Origin: JBMOPD01 sp049323615
Lineage (GTDB): Bacteria > Bacillota > Desulfotomaculia > Desulfotomaculales > Desulfocucumaceae
DNA length: 25,619 bases
Direction of reading: 5' to 3'
Assembly (NCBI GenBank): GCA_049323615.1
Contig: JBMOPD010000088.1
Span: 1 to 25,619, forward strand
The position numbers and the translations under genes are program-made. A model generated the notes under the pieces. It was not told where the DNA came from and made no database searches. It worked only from the letters and a program-made list of their open reading frames with translations. The number at the start of each line of letters is the position of its first letter. The stretch's first letter is position 1. Below are positions 14,644 through 24,261 of this stretch, one piece after another.

Positions 14644-17637
14644 TTACATATCCCCTTCCTCCAGCGGCGCGAAGCCCCGGCGCATGGTGTTTTCGGTCAC
14701 CACCCTGGGCACTGTAAACTGCAGCAGGTAGTCGGGACCGCCGGCCTTGGAACCGACCCCGGACATTTTGAATCCTCCGAAGGGGTGCCTTTCCACGATG
14801 GCGCCGGTACACCCGCGGTTAATGTAAAGGTTGCCCACCCTGAATTCCTTCCCGGCCCTGGCTATATTTCCGGGGCTTCTGGAGAAAACCCCCCCGGTCA
14901 GGGCATAGCGGGTGCTGTTGGCCACCCGGAGGGCCTCTGCAAAGTCCTTTACTTTCATCACTGCCAGAACAGGCCCGAAAATCTCTTCCCGGGCTATTAC
15001 ATGACGGGGTTCTATCCCCTCAAATATGGTCAGGGGAACGTAATGCCCCTCCATCCCGGGCACTTCCCGGTGAACCAGCATTCTCCCCTCCTTTTTGCCC
15101 TGCTCAATGTAGGAGAGTATTTTTTTCTTCGCGCTTTCATCAATCACCGCGCCTATAAAGGTCCCCGGGTCCTCGGGGGGGCCGATGATAATGCTTTCGG
15201 CGGCCGCCGCCAGGCGGTCCACAAAATTATCATAATTTTCCTCCAGCACTATTACCCTGGAACAGGCGGAACATTTCTGCCCCTGGTAACCAAAGGCCGA
15301 GTAAATGGTATGAACCACGGCCTCGTCGATATCGGCGTCGGAGTCAACGATAATGGCGTTTTTGCCGCCCATTTCGGCCACCACGTTCTTGACCCCGGCG
15401 GCGTACTCCGGCGTTTTGGCGGCCAGCTCTATTATGCGCAGGCCCACTTCCATGGAACCGGTAAATGTAACAAAAGCCACGTCCGGGTGGGTAACCAGGA
15501 AATCCCCTATTTCCCCGCCGGGGCCGGGAAGGAAGTTTAACACCCCGGCCGGCAGCCCCGCCCTCCGGAATATTTCATATACCCTGGCGCCGGTGACCGG
15601 CGACTGGGAGGCCGGCTTGTAAATCACGGTGTTGCCGGTCACCAGGGCGGCGGCGGTCATCCCGACGGAGATGGCAAATGGGAAATTCCACGGGGCAATG
15701 ATTGCGCCCACACCCCGCGATTCATAAAACAAATGGCTCGATTCCCCCGGCGCCCGCCCCATCCGGCGGGGATTCGCCAGCCGGATCATCTCCCGGCCGT
15801 AGTATTCCAAAAAATCTATGGCTTCAGTGACGTCGGCGTCTGCTTCACTCCAGTTTTTGCCTACCTCGTACACCTGGAGGGCGGCCAGCTCCAGCCTCAT
15901 TTCCCTGGCCGCGGCAGCCGCCCTGAACAGGTATTCGGCCCGCTGCCGGGGGTCGGTATCCCGCCAGGCATAGAATGCGTCCCTGGCCGAGGCCACGGCA
16001 TCCTCCGCTTCTTTGAGGCCGGCGGCCGACACCACGCCAACCACCTGGGAGGGTTTATTGGGGTTGGTGGAAACTATTTCCTTACCGGTATACTTTTCCT
16101 CCCCGTTTATGTACAGCGGTATCCTTCGGCCGAGATCCTTCCTTACCGCGCCCAGGGCCTTGGCAAAGTTGATCCTGTTTTCCCCGATGGTCCAGTCCAG
16201 AACCGGCTCGTTGCGGAAGGGGCCCTTATCCCCGTATTCCGGCGCCCCCGGCTGCCGCGGCTCCGCGGGCGGGTTTTTCCTTAACAGGTCCAGGGGGTTT
16301 TGCAGCAGGGCCTCCCTGGCAACGCCCTCGGCAAAGCTCTGGCGCAGGAACGACTCATTGGCGGTGTTTTCCAAAAGGCGCCTGACCAGGTAGGCCATAC
16401 CCGGAATCATTTTGCCGATGGGCGTGTAAAGCCTCAACTTCAGGCCGGCCATGCGCAGCGCGGTGCGCACCGGCTCCGCCATGCCGTAAAGAGCCTGAAA
16501 TTCCAGGTATTCAGGCGGCACATTCAGCTCCCTTGCCGTTTCCATGACATAAGAAATTGTCCTTATGTTGTGGGAGGCGCAGGCAAAGGAAACCCAGCGG
16601 TGATTCTCCAGCAGTATACGGGCCAGTTTTTCATAGTTGGCGTCGGTTTCATACTTGCTGGTGAACACCGGGATTTCCCAGTTCTGCTGCCTGGCCTGTA
16701 TGGTTTCGGCGTCCCAGTAGGCCCCCTTAACCAGCCGGATGGTGATTCTCTGCCCCTTGTTTTTGGCCCAGCCGATCAAATCCAGCAGATCCTTTTCACT
16801 GTCCCGCAGGTAGGCCTGGAGCACTATCCCGGTGTACGGGTAGCCCTTAAATTCATCCTCTTCCAGAAGGCTTTTGTACATGGCCAGGGTGATATTCTTC
16901 AGGGCGGTGTGTTCCATGTCCAGGAGCACAAAAACGTTGTTTTCCACGGCCACCCTTAAGATTGGGCGCAGCCTGTTTTTGGCCTCTGCCACCGAATGTT
17001 CGAAGCTTCTCGGGTTGATCTGGGAATACATGGCGGAAGGCTTGATGGAAACATTCACCTTTGGGCTGTGGCCCCAGTCCAGGTCCCCGCCCCCCCCGCC
17101 CAGGGGCTTCCACTTCTTCTGCCGGGCGGCCAGGGTGGTGATCAATTCCATGTACCGGTCGTAGTATTCTATGGCCTCCTCTTCCGAAACCACCGCTTCG
17201 CCCAGCAGGTCCACCGTAAAGGCAAGGCCCTCTTTACGGAGCTTTTGCAGCACCGGCAGGGCCTCACCGGCGTCCTCCCCCACGATGAACTGTTTGGCCA
17301 TGCCGGTAATGTTCCCGGCAATGGTCCTGGCCATCATTTTGGCCACCATGGAAGTGGGGGACACCAGTTTCAGCCCCCACTGCAAACTGGAGGGAAAATC
17401 CTGGTCGGGGCGGCAGAAATATTCCTGCAGGTGCCTGGCCACCGACTCCGGGCGGGTCAGGCAGGGAAACACATCCACAAAGCGGAACATCTCCAGCTTG
17501 AAGGCCTCATCCTTCATACACCACTCCATCACCTTGCCCGCCCAAAAGTCTTTTTTAAATATGGACGGGGACTGGCCTTCTATCATCTGGTAAAGATTTA
17601 AACCCGTCTCGATAATTCTTTTTTCCAAATCCGACAT
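14644..17637 (-). CDS. putA: Fused proline dehydrogenase / delta-1-pyrroline-5-carboxylate dehydrogenase
   Basis: One 997-residue protein carries both steps of proline breakdown to glutamate. The FAD-dependent PRODH barrel is in the first half (NVSIKPSAMYSQI, RLVKGAYWDAET at about 301-312, QALYGMAEPVRTALR). The NAD-dependent aldehyde dehydrogenase is in the second half (APWNFPFA at about 648-655, NTVIYKPASQSP, VAEMGGKNA with Glu755, FGYQGQKCSACS with nucleophile Cys789, REEIFGPVL). Neither half lacks a key residue. Lengths near 1000 are usual for this short, DNA-binding-free PutA type. The ATG at 17637 follows AAAGGAGG. An in-frame start at 17721 adds 28 residues without support. A sigma-54 promoter lies just upstream, and the activator gene precedes it on the same strand. 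Confidence 0.93.
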   Translation of the reverse strand: MSDLEKRIIETGLNLYQMIEGQSPSIFKKDFWAGKVMEWCMKDEAFKLEMFRFVDVFPCLTRPESVARHLQEYFCRPDQDFPSSLQWGLKLVSPTSMVAKMMARTIAGNITGMAKQFIVGEDAGEALPVLQKLRKEGLAFTVDLLGEAVVSEEEAIEYYDRYMELITTLAARQKKWKPLGGGGGDLDWGHSPKVNVSIKPSAMYSQINPRSFEHSVAEAKNRLRPILRVAVENNVFVLLDMEHTALKNITLAMYKSLLEEDEFKGYPYTGIVLQAYLRDSEKDLLDLIGWAKNKGQRITIRLVKGAYWDAETIQARQQNWEIPVFTSKYETDANYEKLARILLENHRWVSFACASHNIRTISYVMETARELNVPPEYLEFQALYGMAEPVRTALRMAGLKLRLYTPIGKMIPGMAYLVRRLLENTANESFLRQSFAEGVAREALLQNPLDLLRKNPPAEPRQPGAPEYGDKGPFRNEPVLDWTIGENRINFAKALGAVRKDLGRRIPLYINGEEKYTGKEIVSTNPNKPSQVVGVVSAAGLKEAEDAVASARDAFYAWRDTDPRQRAEYLFRAAAAAREMRLELAALQVYEVGKNWSEADADVTEAIDFLEYYGREMIRLANPRRMGRAPGESSHLFYESRGVGAIIAPWNFPFAISVGMTAAALVTGNTVIYKPASQSPVTGARVYEIFRRAGLPAGVLNFLPGPGGEIGDFLVTHPDVAFVTFTGSMEVGLRIIELAAKTPEYAAGVKNVVAEMGGKNAIIVDSDADIDEAVVHTIYSAFGYQGQKCSACSRVIVLEENYDNFVDRLAAAAESIIIGPPEDPGTFIGAVIDESAKKKILSYIEQGKKEGRMLVHREVPGMEGHYVPLTIFEGIEPRHVIAREEIFGPVLAVMKVKDFAEALRVANSTRYALTGGVFSRSPGNIARAGKEFRVGNLYINRGCTGAIVERHPFGGFKMSGVGSKAGGPDYLLQFTVPRVVTENTMRRGFAPLEEGDM

Positions 17638-17729
17638 AATGGGAATCCTCCTTTCCTGTGCGGTGACAGCCGGAATTGCCTGCGGATCCTTCACAAATGT
17701 CAAAATATTGACAGCTGCCACCTGTAATA

Positions 17730-17745
17730 CGCAAAAAATATGCCA
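17730..17745 (-). promoter_or_regulatory. Sigma-54 (-24/-12) promoter of putA
   Basis: Minus-strand TGGCATATTTTTTGCG fits the -24/-12 pattern TGGCAYRN4TTGC, with GG and GC ten bases apart as required. The predicted transcript start is near 17719, giving a leader of about 80 bases before the putA ATG. The neighbouring sigma-54 activator gene makes this site more credible. Confidence 0.75.
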
Positions 17746-17811
17746 CGGGACTGCCTGCTTCAGAGGGTCCGGAATTTTCCTTTAAACCCTCTATTTGTTC
17801 AGCCCCGTGGC
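17742..17811 (-). terminator. Nested inverted repeat: terminator and/or putA control element
   Basis: GCCACGGGACTG (17742-17753) and CAGCCCCGTGGC (17800-17811) pair in 11 of 12 positions. Inside them AGAGGGT (17762-17768) pairs with ACCCTCT (17786-17792). Read leftward, the outer stem is followed by ATATTTTTT, so transcripts from the activator gene could end here. The same T-run is the spacer of the -24/-12 promoter. Confidence 0.55.
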
Positions 17812-17843
17812 TGTATTTAAGGATGTATTTGTCGCCCTCTTAC

Positions 17844-17854
17844 CCCTGTCAGGG
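17844..17854. promoter_or_regulatory. Short palindrome, candidate activator site
   Basis: CCCTG-T-CAGGG lies about 110 bases upstream of the putA -12 element, a typical distance for a sigma-54 enhancer site. There is only one copy, so support is weak. Confidence 0.3.
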
Positions 17855-17877
17855 CGTCGGATTTTTGACATTTGGCG

Positions 17878-19623
17878 TCAGTTATCTAACGTAATGCCTA
17901 AAACTTTCATTTTATAGTACAGGCTGCTGCGGGGGATGCCCAGCATCCTGGCGGCCTCCGCCTTTTTATAGGAGCTTTTTTTAAGCGCCTCCACAATCAT
18001 CTGCCGTTCAGTCTCTTCGGTCACCTCGGTCAGCTTCACCCCGCCCTTGGGAGTCGCCGCCAGCAAGTCCGGGGGTGTTTTGGCCAGAAGGAATTCCGGC
18101 AGGTTTTCATGCCTGATCACCTCGTCATCGGCCAGGATGACCATCCTCTCCAGCACATTGCGGAGCTCCCGCACGTTGCCGGGCCAGTGGTAATTCATAA
18201 AGGCCACCATTACCTGGGGTTCAAACTCGGATATACTTTTGCCGTGGATGGAGGAAAGCTCCTTGGTCAACAGGTATGCCAGTTCCGGCAGGTCCTCCCG
18301 GCGCTCCCGCAAAGGGGGCAGGGTGAGGGTGATTACATTGAGCCGGTAATACAAATCCTCCCTGAAGCGGCCTTCCTTGACCATCCTTTCCAGGTCCCTG
18401 TTGGTGGCCGCGATAATCCTGACATCCACCTTGATCGGTCTGCTGCCGCCAACCCGGTAAAGCACCTTTTCCTGCAGAACCCGCAAAAGTTTAACCTGGG
18501 CATTGAGCTCCAGTTCGCCAATCTCGTCCAAAAACAGGGTCCCCCCGTTGGCCAGCTCAAATTTCCCCGGCTTCCCCTCCCTGAAGGCCCCGGTGAAGGC
18601 CCCGCCCTCGTATCCGAAGACTTCACTCTCAAAGAGAGTTTGCGGAACAGCGCCGCAGTTAACCGCCACGAAAGGGTGCCGGCTGCGGTTGCTTTCCTCG
18701 TGAATGGCCTGGGCGAAAAGCTCCTTCCCGCTGCCGCTCTCCCCCGTAATCAGGAGGGTGGTCTCGGTGGCGGCATACTTTTTGGCTATCTTGATTGTCT
18801 CCTTGATGGCGGTGCTGTGGCCGTAAATCCTGGCAAAGGGGTCTTTTTTGCTGAGGCGGTTAATTTCCTTTTTCAACTGTCCCACTTTAAAACTGGTTTT
18901 TGACAGCTCCTCATTCAGGTAAACGATATCGGCTATATCCCTTTCCAGGGAAATACTGCCGATCACTTGTCCGCCGGCCGGGACGGGGGCTGCGGTAATC
19001 AGCACATGGGAGCCTTCCCGGGGCTGGTGGTAGAGATCCCGGAATACCTTGCCGTCCTTTAACGACCGGGAAACCATTATATTGGAGAAGAAACCGGTAA
19101 TTGCCCGGCCCACTATGTCCTTCCGGCGGATGCCATATAAAACTTCGGCCCTGGGGTTCCAGTACTCCACTTCTTCCCGTTCATTGATAATACATATGGC
19201 CTCACTGGCATACTTCAGCATGGAGTCCAGCAGCGCCTGGCTCCTCTGCCAGCCCCTGAAGAGTTTAGCGATCAGTATCTCCGGAGTGACCACCCCGGTT
19301 ACACTGCCGGCCCCGTCTTTAACTAAAACCCCACCGCCGCCCTTCAGCAGCAGGGAGATAACTGTTGTAATTTCATCTTCTTCGTCAACGGCCGCCGGCC
19401 TGGTTAAAGGCGGCTGCCTGCCCGCCGGCTCCCCCTGTTCCCCCTGCCACTGCAGGATCCTCTCCCGGCTGATTATGCCCCTTACCTTCCCGCTCTTGTT
19501 CTGGACTATTACCGCCTCCCAGTCCCCGTCCCCCGCCTGCCGCTGCACTGTCTGAAGCAGCAGGCCTTCATCGGCCCGGATAAAAGACCGGCTCATTATA
19601 TCCTTTACTTTCAGGTCGGGCAT
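17878..19623 (-). CDS. Sigma-54-dependent transcriptional activator (CBS-PAS-AAA-Fis)
   Basis: The 581-residue regulator opens RNA polymerase-sigma-54 promoters by ATP hydrolysis. It has two CBS motifs (about 5-60 and 75-125), a PAS domain (about 133-230, CIINEREEVEYWNPRAEVLYG) and a coiled linker (235-260). The AAA core has Walker A GESGSGKE (294-301), an intact GAFTGA loop (341-346) and Walker B GTLFLDEIGE (361-370). It ends in a Fis-type helix-turn-helix (about 540-577, KKAEAARMLGIPRSSLYYKM). CBS pairs bind adenosine nucleotides or related ligands and PAS binds small molecules, so it probably senses a metabolite or energy state. GGGGGAG precedes the ATG at 19623. An upstream in-frame start at 19743 would overlap livF and translate the repeat tract. 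It lies between livF and putA; putA is the obvious target. Confidence 0.92.
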   Translation of the reverse strand: MPDLKVKDIMSRSFIRADEGLLLQTVQRQAGDGDWEAVIVQNKSGKVRGIISRERILQWQGEQGEPAGRQPPLTRPAAVDEEDEITTVISLLLKGGGGVLVKDGAGSVTGVVTPEILIAKLFRGWQRSQALLDSMLKYASEAICIINEREEVEYWNPRAEVLYGIRRKDIVGRAITGFFSNIMVSRSLKDGKVFRDLYHQPREGSHVLITAAPVPAGGQVIGSISLERDIADIVYLNEELSKTSFKVGQLKKEINRLSKKDPFARIYGHSTAIKETIKIAKKYAATETTLLITGESGSGKELFAQAIHEESNRSRHPFVAVNCGAVPQTLFESEVFGYEGGAFTGAFREGKPGKFELANGGTLFLDEIGELELNAQVKLLRVLQEKVLYRVGGSRPIKVDVRIIAATNRDLERMVKEGRFREDLYYRLNVITLTLPPLRERREDLPELAYLLTKELSSIHGKSISEFEPQVMVAFMNYHWPGNVRELRNVLERMVILADDEVIRHENLPEFLLAKTPPDLLAATPKGGVKLTEVTEETERQMIVEALKKSSYKKAEAARMLGIPRSSLYYKMKVLGITLDN

Positions 19624-19639
19624 AACACTCCCCCCTTCT

Positions 19640-19660
19640 CGAGGTTCGAGATTCGAGGTT
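19640..19660. repeat. Three 7-base units (CGAGGTT type)
   Basis: CGAGGTT, CGAGATT, CGAGGTT stand head to tail between livF and the activator gene, immediately upstream of the activator's ribosome binding site. Confidence 0.65.
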
Positions 19661-19684
19661 CGGCGGGCGGCTTTTTCAATCTGG

Positions 19685-20375
<691 letters not shown>

Positions 20376-20386
<11 letters not shown>

Positions 20387-21167
20387 GAGAGCGATTTTGG
20401 ACCTCCTCCTTTCCCAGGTAGGCGCTGATCACCGCCGGGTCGTTTTGTACCTCCCCGGGAGTGCCGGCGGATATCAGCTGCCCGTAGTCCAGCACCATCA
20501 CATAATCAGAGATGGTCATCACAAATTTCATATCGTGCTCCACCAGCAGGATGGTTACGCCCATACCGCGGATTAAATCAATCATTCCCATCAATATTTC
20601 TTTTTCCTGGGAATTCATCCCGGCAGCCGGCTCGTCCAGCAGTATAAGTTCCGGGGACGACGCCAGCGCCCTGGCAATTTCAAGCTTTCTCTGTTCCCCG
20701 TAGGATAAATTCCTGGCCAGTTCGTCCCGCTTGGCCGTCAATCCCACGACTTCCAGGACCTCACCGGTACGCCGGACAATTTCCCTTTCCTCTTCCCTTA
20801 CCTTCCCCAGGCGGCTTATAGCCCCCAAAACACCGGCCTTGCTCCTGGTATGGCAGCCAACCCTTACATTGTCAAGGACGGTCATGTTTTTAAACAGGCG
20901 GATATTCTGGAACGTCCGGGCAATGCCGAGGTCGGTCACCACGTAGGGCTTTAACCCCGTGATATCCCTTTCCTTAAAAAAGACCTTTCCCGCAGTGGGG
21001 CTGTAAATACCCGATATAATGTTGAAAACCGTGCTCTTGCCGGCCCCGTTGGGACCGATCAGGGAAAATATTTTTTCCCTTTCCACCTGGATATTGACCG
21101 TATCCAGGGCGGTCAGGCCGCCGAAGGTAATGGTTATGTCTTCCAGTCTCAGTAATGGCTGCATCAC
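20376..21167 (-). CDS. livG: Branched-chain amino acid ABC transporter ATPase LivG
   Basis: The second ATPase of the importer (263 residues), with Walker A GPNGAGKST, signature LSYGEQRKLEIARAL, Walker B LILLDEPAAGMN and the H-loop VEHDMKFV. The LivG-specific insert that begins IARTFQNIRLFKNMTV is present. The start is the GTG at 21167, or the directly following ATG, behind GGGGTGAATT. It sits 39 bases after livM and overlaps livF, so all five liv genes are one operon. Confidence 0.94.
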
Positions 21168-21206
21168 AATTCACCCCAATTAACTGCTGGCAAGGACCGA
21201 TAATTA

Positions 21207-22106
21207 TTACGCATCCCCCGAGGCCGCGGCGGGGGGCCTTCTCCGGTTCCAAAGGCCCTTGATCAGCTTGCCCAGGTCCACTCCCCCCAGAATGCCGTGC
21301 GGGCGGAAGATCATCATCAGCACCATCAGGGCGCCGTAAATAAGCATCCGGTATTCCTTGACAAAGCGCAAAAATTCCGGCGCCAGGGACAGCACCGCGG
21401 TGCCCAGGACAGTCCCCGGTATGCTGCCCAGCCCCCCGATAACCACAAAGTTGAGCAGTTCAAAGGACTTGGCGAACCCAAAATCGGCCGGGTTGATGTA
21501 CTGAAGCAGGTGGGCGTACAGCCCGCCGCTGATACCGGCCAGAAATGAACCGATGGCAAAGGACTTCACTTTATATAAAAGAGTATTGATACCCATGGCC
21601 TCGGCGGCGATGTCGTCCTCTCTGATGGCCGCCAGGGCCCGGCCAAACCTGGAATTAATTATCCTGTACAGGCCCCAGATGGAAAGGACGACGATTATAA
21701 ACACGGTGACAAAATTTGTTTCCCTGGGTATTCCGGCCAGGCCGCGGGCTCCTCCCGTAATTTCCATGTTAATGAATACCACCCTGATTATCTCGCCAAA
21801 GCCGAGAGTGGTTATGCCAAGGTAGTCACCGGTAAGCCTCATGCTGGGAAAGGCCAGCATAATCCCGCAAAGCGCGGCAACCACCCCTCCGGCCACCAGG
21901 TTGAGCAAAAAGGGGGTATGCATGTGCAGTGTCAGCAAAGACGATGAATAAGCGCCGATGCTCATGAACGCCGCATGGCCAAAAGAAAACTGGCCGGTGA
22001 CACCGGTGATCAGGTTCAGTCCCAGCGCGGCCACAAGGTATATACCCAGCATGGTCAATACCTGTATATAATAGGGGTTGGTTAAAAAATAAAACAGCGC
22101 TTCCAT
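21207..22106 (-). CDS. livM: Branched-chain amino acid ABC transporter permease LivM
   Basis: A 299-residue integral membrane protein of the LivM type with about eight hydrophobic segments. The family stretch LGLNLITGVTGQFSFGHAAFMSIGAY lies near residues 28-53, the ATPase-contacting loop AAIREDDIAAEAMGIN is in the middle, and GGLGSIPGTVLG is near the C-terminus. The C-terminal tail is charged (GLWNRRRPPAAA). GAGGAAGG precedes the ATG by six bases. Only one base separates it from the livH stop codon. Confidence 0.93.
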   Translation of the reverse strand: MEALFYFLTNPYYIQVLTMLGIYLVAALGLNLITGVTGQFSFGHAAFMSIGAYSSSLLTLHMHTPFLLNLVAGGVVAALCGIMLAFPSMRLTGDYLGITTLGFGEIIRVVFINMEITGGARGLAGIPRETNFVTVFIIVVLSIWGLYRIINSRFGRALAAIREDDIAAEAMGINTLLYKVKSFAIGSFLAGISGGLYAHLLQYINPADFGFAKSFELLNFVVIGGLGSIPGTVLGTAVLSLAPEFLRFVKEYRMLIYGALMVLMMIFRPHGILGGVDLGKLIKGLWNRRRPPAAASGDA

Positions 22107-22107
22107 A

Positions 22108-22980
22108 CTATACCTTCCTCTGAATTGGCTTGCCCAGCAGGCCCGTGGGTTTGAACAGCAGCACCAGAATCAGGAGCCCGAAGGCAATGGCGTCGCGGTA
22201 GGTGTCAAAACCAACGGCCACCCCGAAAACCTCAACCACGCCCAGGAATATACCGCCCAGCATGGCTCCGGGAATGCTTCCGATCCCTCCCAGGACGGCG
22301 GCGCAGAAGGATTTCAGCCCCACCGTAACCCCCATCAGGGGATGGATGGAATTGAAGTACATCCCCACCAGGACCCCCCCGGCGGAGGCCAGGGCCGCTC
22401 CCATGGCGAATGTAAAGGATATCACCCGGTTAACATTTATCCCCATCAGGTTGGCCGTTTCATAGTCTTCCGAGGTTGCCCTCATGGCTTTTCCCATTTT
22501 GGTGTACTTGACTATATACTGCAGCAGGACCATCAGCAGTCCGGCCAGCACAAGAATAATCACCTGTACCAGTGAAAACTGAACCGGTCCGAGCACATAA
22601 ACGGTATCCTCGATGACCTGGGGAAATCCCTTGGGATTTGGACCTTCTATCAGTGTCATCAGCGTTTGCAGGAATATTGAAACACCGATGGCCGAAATCA
22701 GCGGGGCAAGCCTGGTGGATTTGCGGAGGGGCCTGTAGGCCGTCAGTTCTATGACAATGGCAAGGGGAACGCACACTGCCATGGCCACCAGCATGGCCAG
22801 GAATATGTTCATTTTGTAGACCGCTACCATGATCAGCCCCACAAAGGCGCCAATCATGTAAACTTCCCCGTGGGCAAAATTGATCAGCTGGATAATCCCG
22901 TACACCATTGTGTAGCCAAGGGCAATCAGGGCGTAGGTGGTACCCAGCGTCAGCCCGTTCACCAGTTGTTGCAGATACAT
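22108..22980 (-). CDS. livH: Branched-chain amino acid ABC transporter permease LivH
   Basis: The partner permease, 290 residues with about eight hydrophobic segments. It carries the LivH start MYLQQLVNGLTLGTTYALIALGYTMVYGI, INFAHGEVYMIGAF, the cytoplasmic loop MGKAMRATSEDYETANLMGIN that contacts the ATPases, and AAVLGGIGSIPGAMLGG. The ATG at 22980 has GGAGG six bases before it. An in-frame start at 23043 would translate through the hairpin between livK and livH and is unlikely. The protein imports hydrophobic or related amino acids together with LivM. Confidence 0.93.
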   Translation of the reverse strand: MYLQQLVNGLTLGTTYALIALGYTMVYGIIQLINFAHGEVYMIGAFVGLIMVAVYKMNIFLAMLVAMAVCVPLAIVIELTAYRPLRKSTRLAPLISAIGVSIFLQTLMTLIEGPNPKGFPQVIEDTVYVLGPVQFSLVQVIILVLAGLLMVLLQYIVKYTKMGKAMRATSEDYETANLMGINVNRVISFTFAMGAALASAGGVLVGMYFNSIHPLMGVTVGLKSFCAAVLGGIGSIPGAMLGGIFLGVVEVFGVAVGFDTYRDAIAFGLLILVLLFKPTGLLGKPIQRKV

Positions 22981-23000
22981 GGCAAACCTCCCCGCCGACA

Positions 23001-23041
23001 GCGGTGCAGCCGTTACAGCCAGGCTGAAACGGCTGCACCGC
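23001..23041. promoter_or_regulatory. Long perfect hairpin between livK and livH
   Basis: GCGGTGCAGCCGTT (23001-23014) is matched perfectly in reverse by AACGGCTGCACCGC (23028-23041), and the loop itself holds CAGCC/GGCTG. No T-run follows in the livH direction, so it is more likely an mRNA-stabilising or partially terminating element that favours livK over the membrane genes. Confidence 0.7.
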
Positions 23042-23067
23042 AATCAATTTTTTTTCATACCACTTAA

Positions 23068-24261
23068 TTATTTAATGGGGATTACAGTCTTCACTGCAAA
23101 TTTACCGTCTTTCACTTCCAGGAGGTACACCGGACTCTTGATGGGCTCGCGCTTGGCGTCCAGCGTAATTGTCCCGGTTACGCCTTTCCAGTCCTTGGTC
23201 TGGGCCAGTTTGTCCTTGAACACGCTGGGATCCGCGCTGTTTGCAGCCTTGATGGCGTCGGCCACCATCATTACCGCGTCATAGCCCTGGGCCGCGAACA
23301 TGTCGGGCAGGGCACCGTTGTTCTTGGACTTGTACTTTTCGATGAATTCCTTGGTCACCCCGGTGGCATTGGCCAGGTCAACCGCAAAACCGGTGTATAC
23401 CATGCTGCCTTCCACCGCTTTTTCACCAAGCTCCATCAGTTCCTTGCCCAGGAGGCCGTCTCCACCCACCATCACCTGCTTGAGGCCCTGCTTCCTCATT
23501 TCCTTCATAAACAGGCCGCCCTCGGTGTAATACCCGGTAAAGACCACCCCGTCAAACTGCTTGCGGCTTAAGGAGGTTACCTGGGCGCTGAAATTGGTGT
23601 CCTTCTCCATGATGCTCTGCTCGGCCACAATTTCAATATTGTACTTGGCCAGGGCATCCTTGAAGAGTTTGGTCAGGCTCTCACTGTAGGCAAGTCCCGT
23701 GGTGGTAACCAGGGCCACCTTTTTCCACTTGAGCTCTTCAGCCAGGTACTTGGTTACAGCCGGCGCCGCCACTGCGTCCAGCAGGGTATCCCGGAAAATG
23801 TAGTCGCCTATTTCAACCACGCCGGTCCCCACTGCCCCCGCCGACATGAGCACCACCTTGCTGCTCTGGCAGATGGGGGCGGCCAGCTTGGTAATACCGG
23901 TGGTGGGGTCGCCGATAATGGCCGCCACCTTCTGGGTAATCATTTTCTGTGTCACCGCTGCAGCCTCGGAGGAATTGCTGCCGTGGTCGCCCTCAACAAT
24001 TTCAACCTTTTTGCCCAGCAGGCCGCCGCGGGCATTGATGTCCTCCGCTGCCATCTGGATACCCTTCAGGGTTTCTATGCCGTAGTGGGCGTGGTTTCCG
24101 GTTTTGCCACCCAAAAATCCTATTTTTATGGTGTCTCCGCCGGCCTGGCCGGCGTCCTTTTTGTCACCGGCCTCCTTTTTGCCGCCGCAGCCCGATACCA
24201 CCAGGGCTGCAGATAAAATTACCGTTAAAAGGATCAGGGGTATGTTCTTTTTCATTTTCAT
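23068..24261 (-). CDS. livK: Branched-chain amino acid ABC transporter substrate-binding lipoprotein
   Basis: This 397-residue periplasmic-binding-type protein captures the amino acid outside the membrane and hands it to LivHM. The N-terminus is a lipoprotein signal: MKMKKNIPLILL, a hydrophobic stretch, then lipobox VSGC with the lipid-bearing Cys25, followed by a charged GGKKEAGDKKD linker. The mature part has the LivJ/LivK pattern: IKIGFLGGKTGNHAHYGIETLKG, QMAAEDINARGGLLGKKVEIV and IIGDPTTG. The ATG at 24261 is placed behind AGGAGG...AGGTGA. A longer in-frame start at 24333 would destroy the signal peptide. The family also contains binders of other amino acids and of aromatic compounds, so the real ligand is open. 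Confidence 0.92.
   Translation of the reverse strand: MKMKKNIPLILLTVILSAALVVSGCGGKKEAGDKKDAGQAGGDTIKIGFLGGKTGNHAHYGIETLKGIQMAAEDINARGGLLGKKVEIVEGDHGSNSSEAAAVTQKMITQKVAAIIGDPTTGITKLAAPICQSSKVVLMSAGAVGTGVVEIGDYIFRDTLLDAVAAPAVTKYLAEELKWKKVALVTTTGLAYSESLTKLFKDALAKYNIEIVAEQSIMEKDTNFSAQVTSLSRKQFDGVVFTGYYTEGGLFMKEMRKQGLKQVMVGGDGLLGKELMELGEKAVEGSMVYTGFAVDLANATGVTKEFIEKYKSKNNGALPDMFAAQGYDAVMMVADAIKAANSADPSVFKDKLAQTKDWKGVTGTITLDAKREPIKSPVYLLEVKDGKFAVKTVIPIK

Noticed and set aside
14465..14812. 115-codon minus-strand frame running out of putA
   Set aside because: The first half is an out-of-frame shadow of putA and it reads through the putA terminator; only the last 33 codons might be a remnant.
14626..15540. 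Long plus-strand open frame of about 300 codons opposite putA
   Set aside because: It lies wholly antisense to a clear enzyme gene, has low-complexity Gly/His/Pro-rich composition and no ribosome binding site; GC-rich codon use on the other strand explains it. The same applies to the long antisense frames at 434-1210, 9223-9939 and 16300-16959.
17638..17721. Longer N-terminus for putA
   Set aside because: The extra residues would start at about the predicted sigma-54 transcript start and have no ribosome binding site, while the ATG at 17637 has AAAGGAGG.
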